Origin: Thermoplasmata archaeon
Lineage (GTDB): Archaea; Thermoplasmatota; Thermoplasmata; Methanomassiliicoccales; Methanomethylophilaceae
Reading direction: 5' to 3'
Length of the DNA stretch: 64,000 nt
Assembly: GCA_015063225.1 (NCBI GenBank)
Contig: SUSU01000001.1
Span: 90,446-154,445 of the forward strand
Shown here: positions 8,033 through 17,248 of the stretch, piece after piece
Position numbering within the stretch: the stretch's first letter is position 1
Layout: the number at the start of each line of letters is the position of its first letter
The notes under the pieces: model-generated
Databases searched by the model: none
Seen by the model: only the letters and a program-made list of their open reading frames with translations
What the model was told of the DNA's origin: nothing
Made by a program: the position numbers and the translations under genes

Positions 8033-10009
8033 TCAATGTCCGAGGTCGGGCTTCCCAGTCGCCCTCGCGGTGACCGTCGCACCGCGGAACGCCTTCTTCC
8101 CGTTCCCCAGTTCGAACGATTTCTCCTCGATGCTCACGACTACGTCGGGATTGCTGGCACCCGATCTCTTGGCACGTTGGAGTGCGAGTTCTTTGGCGGT
8201 CTTCTCGGCAAACTCCATCGCCTCACCTGGCTCCGGGAACGTGCGTACGTCGGAACCGGTGAAGACGTCGCATTCGGGATCCAGGACGGGGTCCTTGGGT
8301 GTGGCGCGGACGGTGACCTCCGCGGTCTCCGACACATATCCGGTGATCGCGCCTATCGCATTGCCTATGGAGGAGTTCTCGGGGAGGATCAGTTCCGTCC
8401 CCAGCAGGTCCGCGACGGCTGGCAGCCATGCGCCGGTGGGGGCTCCGATTCCCACGATGGGGATGTTGAGCCTGAATCCCACGGAGTATTCCCCCCGGGC
8501 GTGGAGGGCACGGTCGATCAGGTACGCCTGTTCGGGGGTGACGGTGTCGGTATCGTTCTCCCTGAGCATCACGGTCTCCATCAGGGACCTTGCGATCTTC
8601 TCGGTTATCATCTTCTTGACGCGGGAGATGTAGTCCGCCGTGTCCATCCCGGTCTTCCTTGCCTGATATTCGACCGCTATCCTTGATGATGCGACATCGA
8701 AGGCGTCGTAGGTGCCCTCTGCACAGAGGATATCCGTAGGTGTGACAGCGATCCTCGTGACGAATCCGCGGCTTTCCATGAGGGCGACATCGAATGCGTG
8801 GGGTGCGAGGTCGGTCTCTGCGGCGATATCGCAAATCCTCCTCGGTTTCTCGCGGACGAGGTCCAGGAACATCTTGTCTGTGTCGGAGAGTGTGCTTTCC
8901 GGCGGTTCGTGTGTGAATGTGAAGAACTCCGTCTCCTGGACAATCTTGGGTACGGGGTATCTCTCCATGGGTGGGAAATCCTCGCAATCGCGCAATCCGG
9001 CGATGGTCTCCTTCACATTCGGCCATACGGATGCGGCGATACAGAGGGGGATGGCACGGACGGGGGTGATGAGGATTTCTTTCCCGTTAACGAGTATGCG
9101 GCTGTCCCCTCCCAGACCGTAGGTGGCGATCTCGGCGGCCATGACCCTGGTCCTCTTACCGGCGATCCTGGCTCCTTCGGGATCTATCTTCGGGATGCCG
9201 TTCCTCAGGAGACCTATATCGGTGGTCGTACCGCCGATGTCCACCACGGCCGCATTGGTGACGCGGGTGAGTGCGCGGGCCCCTGTTATGCTCGAAGCGG
9301 GACCGGAGAGGATGGTCTCCACCGGTTTCATGGCGGCGACGTCCTCCCTCATCACGGACCCGTCACCCTTCACGACCATGAGGGGGGAATCGATGCCGAA
9401 TTCACGCAGGACATTCTTCACCGAATCAATAAGTTCCTTGATGGTGGGGATGAGCCTTGCGTTCATGATCGCCGTGGTGGCCCGTTGTTCGAATCCCAGC
9501 TTAGATGTCAGGGTGTGGGCCATCACGATGGGGATTTTCAGTTTCTTCGCGGCCATTTTGGCGCAGCGGAGCTCGTGATTTGGGTAGCGGACGCTGAGAT
9601 AGCCCGCTATCGCGAGGGCGTCGATCTTCCCATCCATGGCCTCCAGCGCTGCGGAGATCTGATGCACGGCGAGGGATTCCTCCTCCTCGCCGTCCATGGA
9701 GAACCTGCCTCCGACCTGGAAGTACATGTCGGACCCGCCCCCGTTGTACGGTTTACCGATGGATATGAGACCCGCCCTGCACCCCTTCCCCTCCACGACG
9801 CTGTTGGTGGCGAGGGTGGATGAAAGCGAGGTCAGAGAGACTTGTGCCAGTATATCCCTGTCGAGTCCGGCAAGGGAGTTCCTGATCCCTATGGACAGGT
9901 CGTTGCGGGTGGTAAGTGCCTTGTTCCCGGTGACGAAAGAACCGGTCTCCATGTCGATGACGGCGGTATCCGTGTACGTGCCGCCCGCATCGATCCCGAG
10001 ACCGTACAT
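8033..10009 (-). CDS. Hydantoinase/oxoprolinase family ATPase (HyuA-like)
   Basis: 658 residues. The actin-like ATPase fold of N-methylhydantoinase A / 5-oxoprolinase alpha subunits is clear: phosphate-1 motif GIDAGGTYTDTAVID at the N-terminus and phosphate-2 motif VVDIGGTTTDIGLL near residue 255. Family members open cyclic amides with ATP. The bacterial enzymes usually need a HyuB partner, which is absent here; stand-alone HyuA-like proteins are common in methanogens and their substrate is unknown. It follows a HAD phosphatase by 4 nt, so the two form an operon. The stop is TGA and the start is ATG. Confidence 0.85.
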   Translation of the reverse strand: MYGLGIDAGGTYTDTAVIDMETGSFVTGNKALTTRNDLSIGIRNSLAGLDRDILAQVSLTSLSSTLATNSVVEGKGCRAGLISIGKPYNGGGSDMYFQVGGRFSMDGEEEESLAVHQISAALEAMDGKIDALAIAGYLSVRYPNHELRCAKMAAKKLKIPIVMAHTLTSKLGFEQRATTAIMNARLIPTIKELIDSVKNVLREFGIDSPLMVVKGDGSVMREDVAAMKPVETILSGPASSITGARALTRVTNAAVVDIGGTTTDIGLLRNGIPKIDPEGARIAGKRTRVMAAEIATYGLGGDSRILVNGKEILITPVRAIPLCIAASVWPNVKETIAGLRDCEDFPPMERYPVPKIVQETEFFTFTHEPPESTLSDTDKMFLDLVREKPRRICDIAAETDLAPHAFDVALMESRGFVTRIAVTPTDILCAEGTYDAFDVASSRIAVEYQARKTGMDTADYISRVKKMITEKIARSLMETVMLRENDTDTVTPEQAYLIDRALHARGEYSVGFRLNIPIVGIGAPTGAWLPAVADLLGTELILPENSSIGNAIGAITGYVSETAEVTVRATPKDPVLDPECDVFTGSDVRTFPEPGEAMEFAEKTAKELALQRAKRSGASNPDVVVSIEEKSFELGNGKKAFRGATVTARATGKPDLGH

Positions 10010-10013
10010 GATA

Positions 10014-10703
10014 TCAGCTCAGCGGAGGGAACATTCCCTTCATGTCAGCGACGGATTGGAGGATGACGTCGCCGTCGCGTACGAACCCTTTCCATCTGTT
10101 CTCGTCCACATGCCCGGTGCACACGGCGATGAACGGGATGCCCGAGTTGGAGGCGGTGAGCCCGTCCACCTCGCTGTCTCCCACGAAGACTATCTCAGAG
10201 GGCTTCACACCCAGCCTTTCGGCGATGTGGTCGATGGATTTCGGGCTCGGCTTGGCCTCCTCGTGTCCGAAATCGTCGCGGGCGACGGTAGCATCGAAGA
10301 GGTCCCCGGTATCCGTGATACGGAGGACGGTCTCCATGTACTCTCTGCCCCCGCGGGTGAGGATGCCCACTTTGTATCCGTAGGAATGCAGTTCGCGGAT
10401 AACGTCGAGGGCTCCCGGGAACGGTTTCGCCAGGTCCACGTTCTCCATCTCGACCTTCGTGGCGCGGTCCCCGATCCTCTTGTCGATTCCTCTGAGGGCC
10501 TCGGGTTTGTTCTCGACTATCCACTTCATGCAGTTGTCCGTGGTCTGCACGGCCTTGTCCTTGGCGATGATCTCTTCGGGTACGCCTAGGCTGATGATTT
10601 CGTCCTCGGTTACGCGCGCCAAGGCGACGTAGTCCACCTTGGTGTCCATGACCGTGCCGTCCATGTCGAAGACGACCGCTGTGATTCCGGGATATCTGTT
10701 CAC
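10014..10703 (-). CDS. HAD-superfamily hydrolase, phosphoglycolate-phosphatase-like
   Basis: 229 residues. HAD motif I VVFDMDGTVMDT, motif II region GILTRGG, Lys in EEAKPSPKS and motif III VFVGDSEVDGLTA are all present with a helical cap of subclass C1 between motifs I and II. It likely dephosphorylates a small phosphorylated metabolite in the cytoplasm; the substrate is not predictable. Start GTG 10703 is supported by a minus-strand TATA-like GGATAAAAACC centred about 26 nt upstream, giving a leaderless message. The hydantoinase gene begins 4 nt after its stop. Confidence 0.87.
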   Translation of the reverse strand: MNRYPGITAVVFDMDGTVMDTKVDYVALARVTEDEIISLGVPEEIIAKDKAVQTTDNCMKWIVENKPEALRGIDKRIGDRATKVEMENVDLAKPFPGALDVIRELHSYGYKVGILTRGGREYMETVLRITDTGDLFDATVARDDFGHEEAKPSPKSIDHIAERLGVKPSEIVFVGDSEVDGLTASNSGIPFIAVCTGHVDENRWKGFVRDGDVILQSVADMKGMFPPLS

Positions 10704-10895
10704 GCCAGTCGTATCGTACGGCGGTTTTTATCCGTTGGCTTCCGACAACAATGTAGGAATCCGTCGTAAACGACGTTCTCGAATCCGAAAAGCGTCTTTT
10801 TGACCGCAATGGAGACATATGGCGTGCAATTCCGCGGAACTGCGACAGTTTGTTTGGTGTGAGACATAAATACATTGTTCGCGTTCCTGTTATCC

Positions 10896-11585
10896 ATGGT
10901 AGAGAATGTCAGCAGAGAAAGTCTGGCGGAGAAGACCCGCATCTACATCGATGCCCACCCCAGCGTCAAAGACTGCGTCTCGAAGGGACTCATCAACTAC
11001 TCCTCCCTCGCCCGTCTCATCATGAAGGACACTGGCGTGGAGAACGAGGAGGCCGTGATGATTGCCTGCCGCAGATACGCCGGTAAGCTCAACGTCACCA
11101 CCGACCACGAACTCTCGATCCTCAAGATCATGAAGGACTCCCGTCTGGAGATGAGGACGAAGACCTGCATCGTCACCGCTAAGAACGACTGGACCGTCCT
11201 CCACAAGATGGATAACCTCTTCAAGGACCTCTGGAACGAGAACTCCATCATGCAGTGCGTGCAGTCCGCATCCGCGGTCACCATCATCGCCGAGAAGATG
11301 CTGAAGGACCGCATCATGGACACCGTCGGCCGCTTCAACATCATCAAGGTCAGGGAGAACCTGGTGGAGATCGTCGTCAAATCGCCCGAGGGAATCGTGG
11401 ACACCCCCGGAGTGATCGCATACCTGATCACCAACCTAGCCGATGCGGGGATCAACATCGAGGAGACCGTATCCTGCCACACGGATACCATCTTCATCGT
11501 CCAGGAACCGGATATGATCAACGCCTACACCGTACTGACCAAGTGCATCCAGTCGGCTGAGGAGACCGTGTCCGCGGACAACTAA
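10896..11585 (+). CDS. ACT-domain protein, putative amino-acid-responsive regulator
   Basis: 229 residues from ATG 10896. The track opens 21 nt earlier at TTG, but the TATA-like ACATAAATAC at 10864-10872 places transcription start on or beside ATG 10896 (leaderless). The N-terminal half is helical and helix-turn-helix-like in pattern (STLARL-type repeats such as YSSLARLIMKDTG). The C-terminal half contains an ACT-like fold around GVIAYLITNLADAGINIEE, typical of amino-acid sensing. Homologous proteins of this size occur widely in Methanomassiliicoccales and other euryarchaea as uncharacterised regulators. DNA binding is inference. It ends in TAA, one of only two such genes here. Confidence 0.65.
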   Translation: MVENVSRESLAEKTRIYIDAHPSVKDCVSKGLINYSSLARLIMKDTGVENEEAVMIACRRYAGKLNVTTDHELSILKIMKDSRLEMRTKTCIVTAKNDWTVLHKMDNLFKDLWNENSIMQCVQSASAVTIIAEKMLKDRIMDTVGRFNIIKVRENLVEIVVKSPEGIVDTPGVIAYLITNLADAGINIEETVSCHTDTIFIVQEPDMINAYTVLTKCIQSAEETVSADN

Positions 11586-11594
11586 ACACTCATA

Positions 11595-11622
11595 CGTCCG
11601 CCGGACGTCTGGCTGGCGGACG
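11595..11622 (+). terminator. Hairpin after the ACT-domain gene
   Basis: CGTCCGCC and GGCGGACG pair perfectly across a 12-base loop, ten bases after the TAA stop, followed by an A/T-rich stretch that also carries the next gene's TATA box. Confidence 0.55.
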
Positions 11623-11668
11623 ATAATTTATTTATCATGATTAATCGGTGCGGACTCTGAGTGATATT

Positions 11669-12202
11669 ATGGCTCAGAAATCCCTTGCAGATTTGGCTGA
11701 TGGAAACGGCCTCCTGCTCGCCATCATGTATATCCTTGTCGGTATCATCATGGCCGCTTTCGGAAACGGTTCCATCAACTTCATCTTCTGGCTCTCTGGT
11801 GTTATTTTCATCCTCATCGGTATCATCCAGATTCTTCTGAAGTCTGTTGATCTGAAAGGTGGACTTATCACCATCATCATCGGTATCATCCTTATCATCA
11901 TAGGATGGATTGACCCCGTCGCCAAGATCCTCGTCGGTATCATCCTGATCCTCTCCGCCCTGCCCGCCGTCCTCGGTACGTCCAGCAGCCTCAGCGAGAA
12001 GTTCGGAATGAAGCCTGTCGACGTCGGCAACGCCACGATTAACAAGATCATTATGATCGTCCTTCTGATCGTCGGTATCTGCCTTATCGTCGGTCTTGCC
12101 CTCGATGTCGCTTCCGGTGTCGCTGACATCCTCATCAGGGTCGGCGGAATTATCCTTCTCATCGTCGGTATCATCGACCTTGTCAAGGCTGCCAAGAGCT
12201 GA
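11669..12202 (+). CDS. Small Ile-rich membrane protein (HdeD/DUF308-like)
   Basis: 177 residues from ATG 11669, nearly all hydrophobic: about six helices in paired repeats such as IIIGIILIIIGWIDP, the layout of DUF308/HdeD proteins. Family members are poorly understood; E. coli HdeD acts in acid stress. The start follows a TATA-like TTTATTTATC (11627-11636) by about 38 nt. The codon choice uses ATC/GTC heavily, as expected for the composition. It stands alone between two hairpins, so it is a single-gene unit. Confidence 0.7.
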   Translation: MAQKSLADLADGNGLLLAIMYILVGIIMAAFGNGSINFIFWLSGVIFILIGIIQILLKSVDLKGGLITIIIGIILIIIGWIDPVAKILVGIILILSALPAVLGTSSSLSEKFGMKPVDVGNATINKIIMIVLLIVGICLIVGLALDVASGVADILIRVGGIILLIVGIIDLVKAAKS

Positions 12203-12211
12203 AACTCATTT

Positions 12212-12237
12212 ACCCGTCCCAACGGGCGGGTCCCTTT
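12212..12237 (+). terminator. Hairpin and T-run after the DUF308-like gene
   Basis: ACCCGTCC-CAAC-GGGCGGGT (one G-T pair) followed by CCCTTTTAT, nine bases after the stop. Confidence 0.65.
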
Positions 12238-12269
12238 TATTTGGATTTAGAACACCATGGTACTCGCTA

Positions 12270-12291
12270 TGGTTTATAAGTATATAAACCA
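12270..12291. promoter_or_regulatory. Perfect 22-bp palindrome containing two TATA-like boxes
   Basis: TGGTTTATA-AGTA-TATAAACCA is a perfect inverted repeat with 9-bp arms, 140 nt before the DEAD-box helicase start. Each arm contains a TATA-like core (TTTATA / TATAAA), so it could be an operator, a divergent promoter, or the promoter of an unannotated RNA. The helicase has its own closer TATA box at 12403-12410, so this element is not needed for that. Confidence 0.5.
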
Positions 12292-12431
12292 AAATATGTT
12301 ATAGAAGTTATTCGCATCTTCGGATTATCTGGCTCATATGTGTTAGATGATTGTTTTCCGCACCGGATCGATAAACCGTCGATCGCCGGTCGTCCCCACC
12401 ATCTTTTATACCGCGACTGTTACCCCGATTT

Positions 12432-13940
12432 ATGGTTACATTCGAGGAGCTGGGGTTGCCCGCAGGTTTGTGTGATGCGGCCCGTGCCGCAGGTTGGGAA
12501 TCCCCTACTCCCGTGCAGGTCTCCGCCGTGCCCGCCGGGATGTCCGGCAGCGACATCAAGGTCCGTGCGCAGACCGGTACCGGAAAGACGGGCGCTTATG
12601 CGTTCGTCCTCCTCTCCATCACATCCCCGGGTTCGCAGAACCCCACATCCATCGTGATCGCCCCCACCAGGGAACTCGCCATGCAGGTCGACACCGAGAT
12701 CCGCAGGCTCGCCAAGGGTTCGGGGCACACATGCGTCCCTGTCTACGGCGGCGCGGACATCTCCAACCAGATCCGCCAGCTGAGGAGGGGCGCCGACATC
12801 GTCATCGGTACCCCCGGCAGGCTCCGCGACCTCATCACCCGTGGGGAACTCGCTCTCGATAACGTATCCGTCGGTGTCATCGACGAGGCCGACCGCATGC
12901 TGGACATGGGCTTCCAGGAGGACCTCGACTTCATCCTCGACGCCCTTCCCGAGGAGAGGCAGACCATGATGTTCTCCGCCACCCTCGACGGCCCCGTCGC
13001 CGATTTGGCCTCGGAGAAGCTGAAGGATCCCGTGGACGTCGACGTCTCCGGACACGATGCCGTCACCGGACTCACCAGGCAGTACTTCGTCAAGTGCATG
13101 AGGCAGGAGAAGAAGGACCTTCTCCGCGTCCTGGTGAGCAGGGGCACCCCGAAGGTCATAGTGTTCGTCGCCACGAAGGTTTACGTCGACGAGATCTACC
13201 ATGAGATGAAGGACGACGGTCTGAAGGTCGGCACCCTCCACGGCGATATGCCGCAGGACCTCAGGGAGAAGGTCATCGGCCTCTTCAGGGACAACCGCAT
13301 CACGATTCTCCTCGCCACGGACGTCGCCGCCCGCGGTCTCGACATCTCTGACGTGGACATGGTGGTCAACTACGACATCCCGTTCGATGCCGAGACGTAT
13401 GTTCACCGCATCGGGAGGACCGGCAGGGCAGGCAAGGAGGGTATCGCCGTATCCTTCGTCACGACCAGGGACATGAGGTTCCTTCCCGATTACGAGGAGG
13501 CTACCGGCGTCTCCGCCGAGTTCATCGAACCCACGGAGATGGAGCCTATCATCGCCGACCACCCCGTTGTGGAGAGGAAGAAGAGGGAGCCCCGCAGGAA
13601 GGAGGGCAGCCGCAAGTCCCCCGCCGGCAAGAGGGGTCCCAAGGCCAAGGCGGACAGGAACGCCCCCCTCTATGACACCACGACCATCGAGATTAGCCTC
13701 GGTAAGGCCGACGGATTCAAACGTGTGGAGATTGCTAACATAGTCCGTAAGCGCGCTAGGCTCGACGACGGCGCCGTCGGGAAGGTGGGGCTGAGCGAGA
13801 ACTCCTCGTTCGTGGAGGTCCCCTCCGACATGGCGGAATACATCATCGGCGAGCTCGACGGATGCACCGTCGAGGGAAGGAAGATTACCGCGCGCGCAGC
13901 ACCCCGCAAGACGAAGATGGGCGACCGCAAGGAGGAATGA
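12432..13940 (+). CDS. DEAD-box RNA helicase with DbpA-type RNA-binding domain
   Basis: 502 residues. All DEAD-box motifs are present: Q motif region TPVQVSAVP, I AQTGTGKTG, Ia PTRELAMQ, II DEAD near residue 152, III SAT, V/VI including HRIGRTGRAG. After a basic linker (residues about 380-410), residues about 412-487 match the DbpA/CsdA RNA-binding domain (TTIEISLGKADG...VEVPSDMAEYIIGEL). DbpA-family helicases act in ribosome assembly, and CsdA-like ones in cold-shock RNA unfolding; either role is plausible. A TATA box at 12403-12410, 25 nt before ATG, predicts a leaderless mRNA. The next gene overlaps it by ATGA. Confidence 0.92.
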   Translation: MVTFEELGLPAGLCDAARAAGWESPTPVQVSAVPAGMSGSDIKVRAQTGTGKTGAYAFVLLSITSPGSQNPTSIVIAPTRELAMQVDTEIRRLAKGSGHTCVPVYGGADISNQIRQLRRGADIVIGTPGRLRDLITRGELALDNVSVGVIDEADRMLDMGFQEDLDFILDALPEERQTMMFSATLDGPVADLASEKLKDPVDVDVSGHDAVTGLTRQYFVKCMRQEKKDLLRVLVSRGTPKVIVFVATKVYVDEIYHEMKDDGLKVGTLHGDMPQDLREKVIGLFRDNRITILLATDVAARGLDISDVDMVVNYDIPFDAETYVHRIGRTGRAGKEGIAVSFVTTRDMRFLPDYEEATGVSAEFIEPTEMEPIIADHPVVERKKREPRRKEGSRKSPAGKRGPKAKADRNAPLYDTTTIEISLGKADGFKRVEIANIVRKRARLDDGAVGKVGLSENSSFVEVPSDMAEYIIGELDGCTVEGRKITARAAPRKTKMGDRKEE

Positions 13941-14779
13941 GATTGGCATTCTGGAACCGCAAGAAGACCGAGGAGGAGCCGCCGAAGGCCCCCGTGATAC
14001 TTGATTCAGCCAACTGGCACGAGTGGGAGGCCGGTGCGAAGAAGGCCCTCAACAATGGCGATTTCGTACATGCCATCGAGTTCTACAAACAGGCGGTGGA
14101 CCGTTTCGAGGGTACTGACAGGGAGCTCGACAGGCTCGTCGGACGCATCGCCGCCGACATCGTCACGTACACCAAGTTTATCGCCGCCAACGGGCACGCC
14201 GTCCCCGTCCACCTCATGGCCGAGATCGACAGCGAGGTCATGGTGAAGTTCCCCGACATGGCCCCTTCGAAGACCATGTGCGACTATGTGATCGACGGCA
14301 TCGACAAGGCGATCGACGAGGCTAAGGGGCCGGGGGAGGCCGTCATGCTCGGTCTCACCGCCGCCTGCGCCATGCTCGGATACCTCAGGTTCTCCTGCGA
14401 CATGAGGGAGGACCTGCTCCGCTGCGCCCGCATCTCCGAGATGTGCTATCTCGCCTCTGACAGGGCCTCCACCCTGAACAGGGTCAACGGTCAGCTCCGT
14501 CCGATGGAGGCCTCCGTGTGCCTCCGCGTGTACGGTGATTTCTCCGAGTCCCTGAAGAATTGCATTGCGGTCATCATAAACGACATGTCGGACGACGAGC
14601 TCGACCGTCTCGCCGACTACCGCGCATCCCACCCCATCGACATGGTGGACACCCTCGTGGAGGGTCTCGACTCCGCCAATCATACCATCCTCTCGAAGAA
14701 GAAGGACAAGGCCCGCAACCGCGAGAAGTGGCTTGACGACGTCAGGCTGTTCGCCGAGGAGAAGTCCTCGATGGATTGA
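13937..14779 (+). CDS. Unknown protein coupled to the DEAD-box helicase
   Basis: About 280 residues. I chose ATG 13937, which overlaps the helicase stop (ATGA). A TTG at 13943 has a better-spaced GGAGGA and is the alternative. The N-terminus is basic (FWNRKKTEE). Residues about 25-60 (WEAGAKKALNNGDFVHAIEFYKQAV) resemble a single TPR hairpin, and the remainder is helical with no recognised motif. There are no membrane segments. Translational coupling suggests a shared role with the helicase, perhaps RNA metabolism, but that is guilt by association only. Confidence 0.7.
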   Translation: MRLAFWNRKKTEEEPPKAPVILDSANWHEWEAGAKKALNNGDFVHAIEFYKQAVDRFEGTDRELDRLVGRIAADIVTYTKFIAANGHAVPVHLMAEIDSEVMVKFPDMAPSKTMCDYVIDGIDKAIDEAKGPGEAVMLGLTAACAMLGYLRFSCDMREDLLRCARISEMCYLASDRASTLNRVNGQLRPMEASVCLRVYGDFSESLKNCIAVIINDMSDDELDRLADYRASHPIDMVDTLVEGLDSANHTILSKKKDKARNREKWLDDVRLFAEEKSSMD

Positions 14780-14852
14780 GTTGATGAACGTTTTGTTAAC
14801 TCCCCGACCACCATTCAAATAATCCTTGGGACACTCCGTCTCGGGGATTCTT

Positions 14853-17030
14853 TTGAGGTCCGACGAGATTAAGGGGATATGCATCAAATCGGCGGATGAC
14901 ATGCTCGCCTACAGCGAGCTGTTCGGCGCGAGCGAGTCCGTCGTGAGGGTGAGGAGTTTCAAGCTGTCGGGGAGGGGGCACGTCCTGCTCCAGCTCGACA
15001 CCCCGGTTGCCGACCCGTCAGGCATCTATCTGAGGGTCAACGGGGATGTCTTCGAGGCATCCTGTTTCGAGATATCGTTCTGCGATCCGCGTTCGCGTAC
15101 GCTCGCGTTACGTTTCGTTCAGGGCCGCACCGACGTCATCTTCGCGGGCGAGCCCGAGGTGGAGGTCGTGGTGGACCTGAGTTTCCTGGTGAGGAAGGCC
15201 CGGGACTACTACGAGGAATTCGGAGACCTGGTGAGGTATCCCGATGAGACGCCGTCGTTCCTCCCGTCCGATTACCCCTTCCCGCAGGGCAGTGTGCCCA
15301 CCGAACAGCAGAGGGAGGCCGTGAGGACCATCCTGAACAGCAGGCTGTCTTACGTGTGGGGGGCGCCGGGCACGGGGAAGACGCAGCTCGTCCTCGCGAC
15401 ATGTATCATGGCCTATGTGAGGCGCGGGAGGAGGGTGGCGGTTATCGCCCCCACCAACAACTCCGTGGAGCAGGTCCTCCGCGGACTCGTCAGTGCGATA
15501 GCCGGGGATCCGGAGTATTCCCGGACAATCGACCTAAACAGGGACATAGCCCGTATCGGCACCCCCACCCCGGGATTCATCAGGGACTTCCCGGGGATGT
15601 GCGAACCCCGTGCGGCGGAGTCCGTATCGAAGAGGGAGGAGAAGGACAGGGAGGTCCTGGAGAACATAATCATGGAACGCCGGATGGACCGTGCCAGACC
15701 CCACATAATGGATTGTCTGGCTCATATGTCCGCGGATGACAAGAAGGCAGCTGAGGCAGCGGCCGCGAAGGCGACCGAGGCATTGGGGCATTCCTCTGTA
15801 TTCTACAACGTCAACGCATGTTTGTCCAAACTAGACGAGATGGGCCTGGAGTACTGCGCCCGCAGGATGTACGCCCGCGACCGTCCGCTGAAGGACATCG
15901 GATAGTACGAGGGATGCGACGACGATTCGATTCTCGACGCCATCTCTTCCATGGGGGAGACCCCCGAGGGGCATGCTGACCCGGAGGGATGCCTCATCGT
16001 GGCCTGCACCCCCCAGACCTACATGGCCCGTTTCGGTCCCAACGGTTCCGACGGACAGAAACCCGCCCTTGGCGTGGACCACATATTCGTCGACGAGGCG
16101 GGATACTGCAACTGCATGATGAGCCTCGCATTGCTGGCCAACGGGGTGCCGGTGACCATGCTCGGGGACCATAAGCAGCTCCCTCCCGTGTGTACGGTGG
16201 ACGAGGAGGACCTGCGCAGGTACATCTCCCGCGGAGGATTCATGAGGTACGGTTTCCTGTGGTCCCAGTCGGCACTGTTCACGGAGAGCGTACTAATCGG
16301 GGACCCGGATTCGGTGTCGAAGGCCTTCGTTGAGCTGTCCGACCCCGTCTTCGACCAGACGCTGAGGGTGGACCTGACGGATTCCCACCGTTTCGGATAC
16401 AATCTCGGGGAGGTCCTCGACCGCTATGTCTACAGGAACGGGGTGAAGGGTCTCGGCAGGGATCCGTTGGAGATCGTCTGCATAGATGCGGCATGCGGGC
16501 CGCGCGACAAACGTATCAACATACCCGAGGCTGAGGCGATAAGGGCGTATCTGGAATCGCATGTGGAGGGAGAGTACTGCATCCTCTCCCCTTACCGCAC
16601 GCAGATCGATGTCCTGAAGCAGGTCATGCCTAAGGAGGAGCAGAGGATCCTCACCGTCCACAAGTCTCAGGGGAGGGAGTGGGATACGGTCATCCTCAGC
16701 GTGCAGGACGGCGAAGGATGCAAGAGGGACGTGCCTCTCAGGTTCACATCCTCCAAATCCGACGTGGGGCTGAAGGTCATAAACACGGCCGTCTCCAGGG
16801 CCAAGAAAAGATTGGTCATTGTCTGTGATTTGAAGTTCTGGCTCAATCGCGGGGAGGAACTGATATGCGGTCTGATCCGTGAGGGGGGCGGCCGCAATTC
16901 CTTCGTCTGGAACGGCAGTTCACTGGAAAACGCCCCGATATTTCTAAATAAAACCGAGGGGGGTTACGGTACAGGCGAATCAAATGGCTACAAGCAAGAA
17001 GCAGAACACTGCCAAGAAGCACGCCCGTGA
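14853..17030 (+). CDS. UPF1/Dna2-like SF1 helicase with an in-frame UAG (candidate pyrrolysine) codon
   Basis: The track lists two halves, 14826-15905 and 15951-17030. They are one reading frame interrupted only by TAG at 15903-15905 (codon 351). Upstream lie Walker A WGAPGTGKTQ (about residue 170) and motif Ia IAPTNNSVEQ. Downstream lie motif II HIFVDEAG (about 410), III GDHKQLPPV, V TVHKSQGREWD and VI NTAVSRAKKR. Neither half alone can hydrolyse ATP, so either UAG is read through or the gene is dead. Start TTG 14853 has GGGGAT before it and a TATA-like box at 14814-14824; TTG 14826 is the alternative. Helicases of this family unwind DNA or RNA 5' to 3'. The 3' end overlaps the small gene at 16984. 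Confidence 0.83.
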
Positions 17031-17130
17031 CGCTGAGAAGGAGGAGCTGGCTGCCAAGGCCGCCGCCGGCGACACCTACGCCGCCGAGAAACTCAAGCGC
17101 ATGGAAGCCCGTGACAAAAAGAAAAAGTGA
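16984..17130 (+). CDS. 48-residue Lys/Ala-rich charged protein
   Basis: Too short for the track. ATG 16984 to TGA 17130 gives MATSKKQNTAKKHARDAE..., ending in RDKKKK: highly charged, Lys/Ala/Glu-rich, predicted helical, no hydrophobic core. Its own TATA-like TCTAAATAA (16943-16951) lies about 37 nt upstream, and a hairpin with T-run follows at 17141, so it looks like a complete small transcription unit. It overlaps the last 47 nt of the helicase in another frame. Function unknown; nucleic-acid binding would fit the charge. Confidence 0.7.
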   Translation: MATSKKQNTAKKHARDAEKEELAAKAAAGDTYAAEKLKRMEARDKKKK

Positions 17131-17140
17131 AAACGATTTT

Positions 17141-17164
17141 CGGGCCCTCGGGCCCCGTTTTATA
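17141..17164 (+). terminator. Hairpin and T-run after the 48-residue gene
   Basis: CGGGCCCTCGGGCCCCG followed by TTTTAT, ten bases after the stop. Confidence 0.6.
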
Positions 17165-17248
17165 TACACGAATATAAGCCAACAGCCGAAAATAAAGGTA
17201 AGTGCTTTATATTTAGTAAGAAGATTACTTGAGCGAGGGATTCACTCT

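Noticed and set aside
9485-9500. tRNA T-arm-like GTTCGAATCCC
   Set aside because: It lies within the hydantoinase coding sequence and has no acceptor stem or anticodon arm around it.
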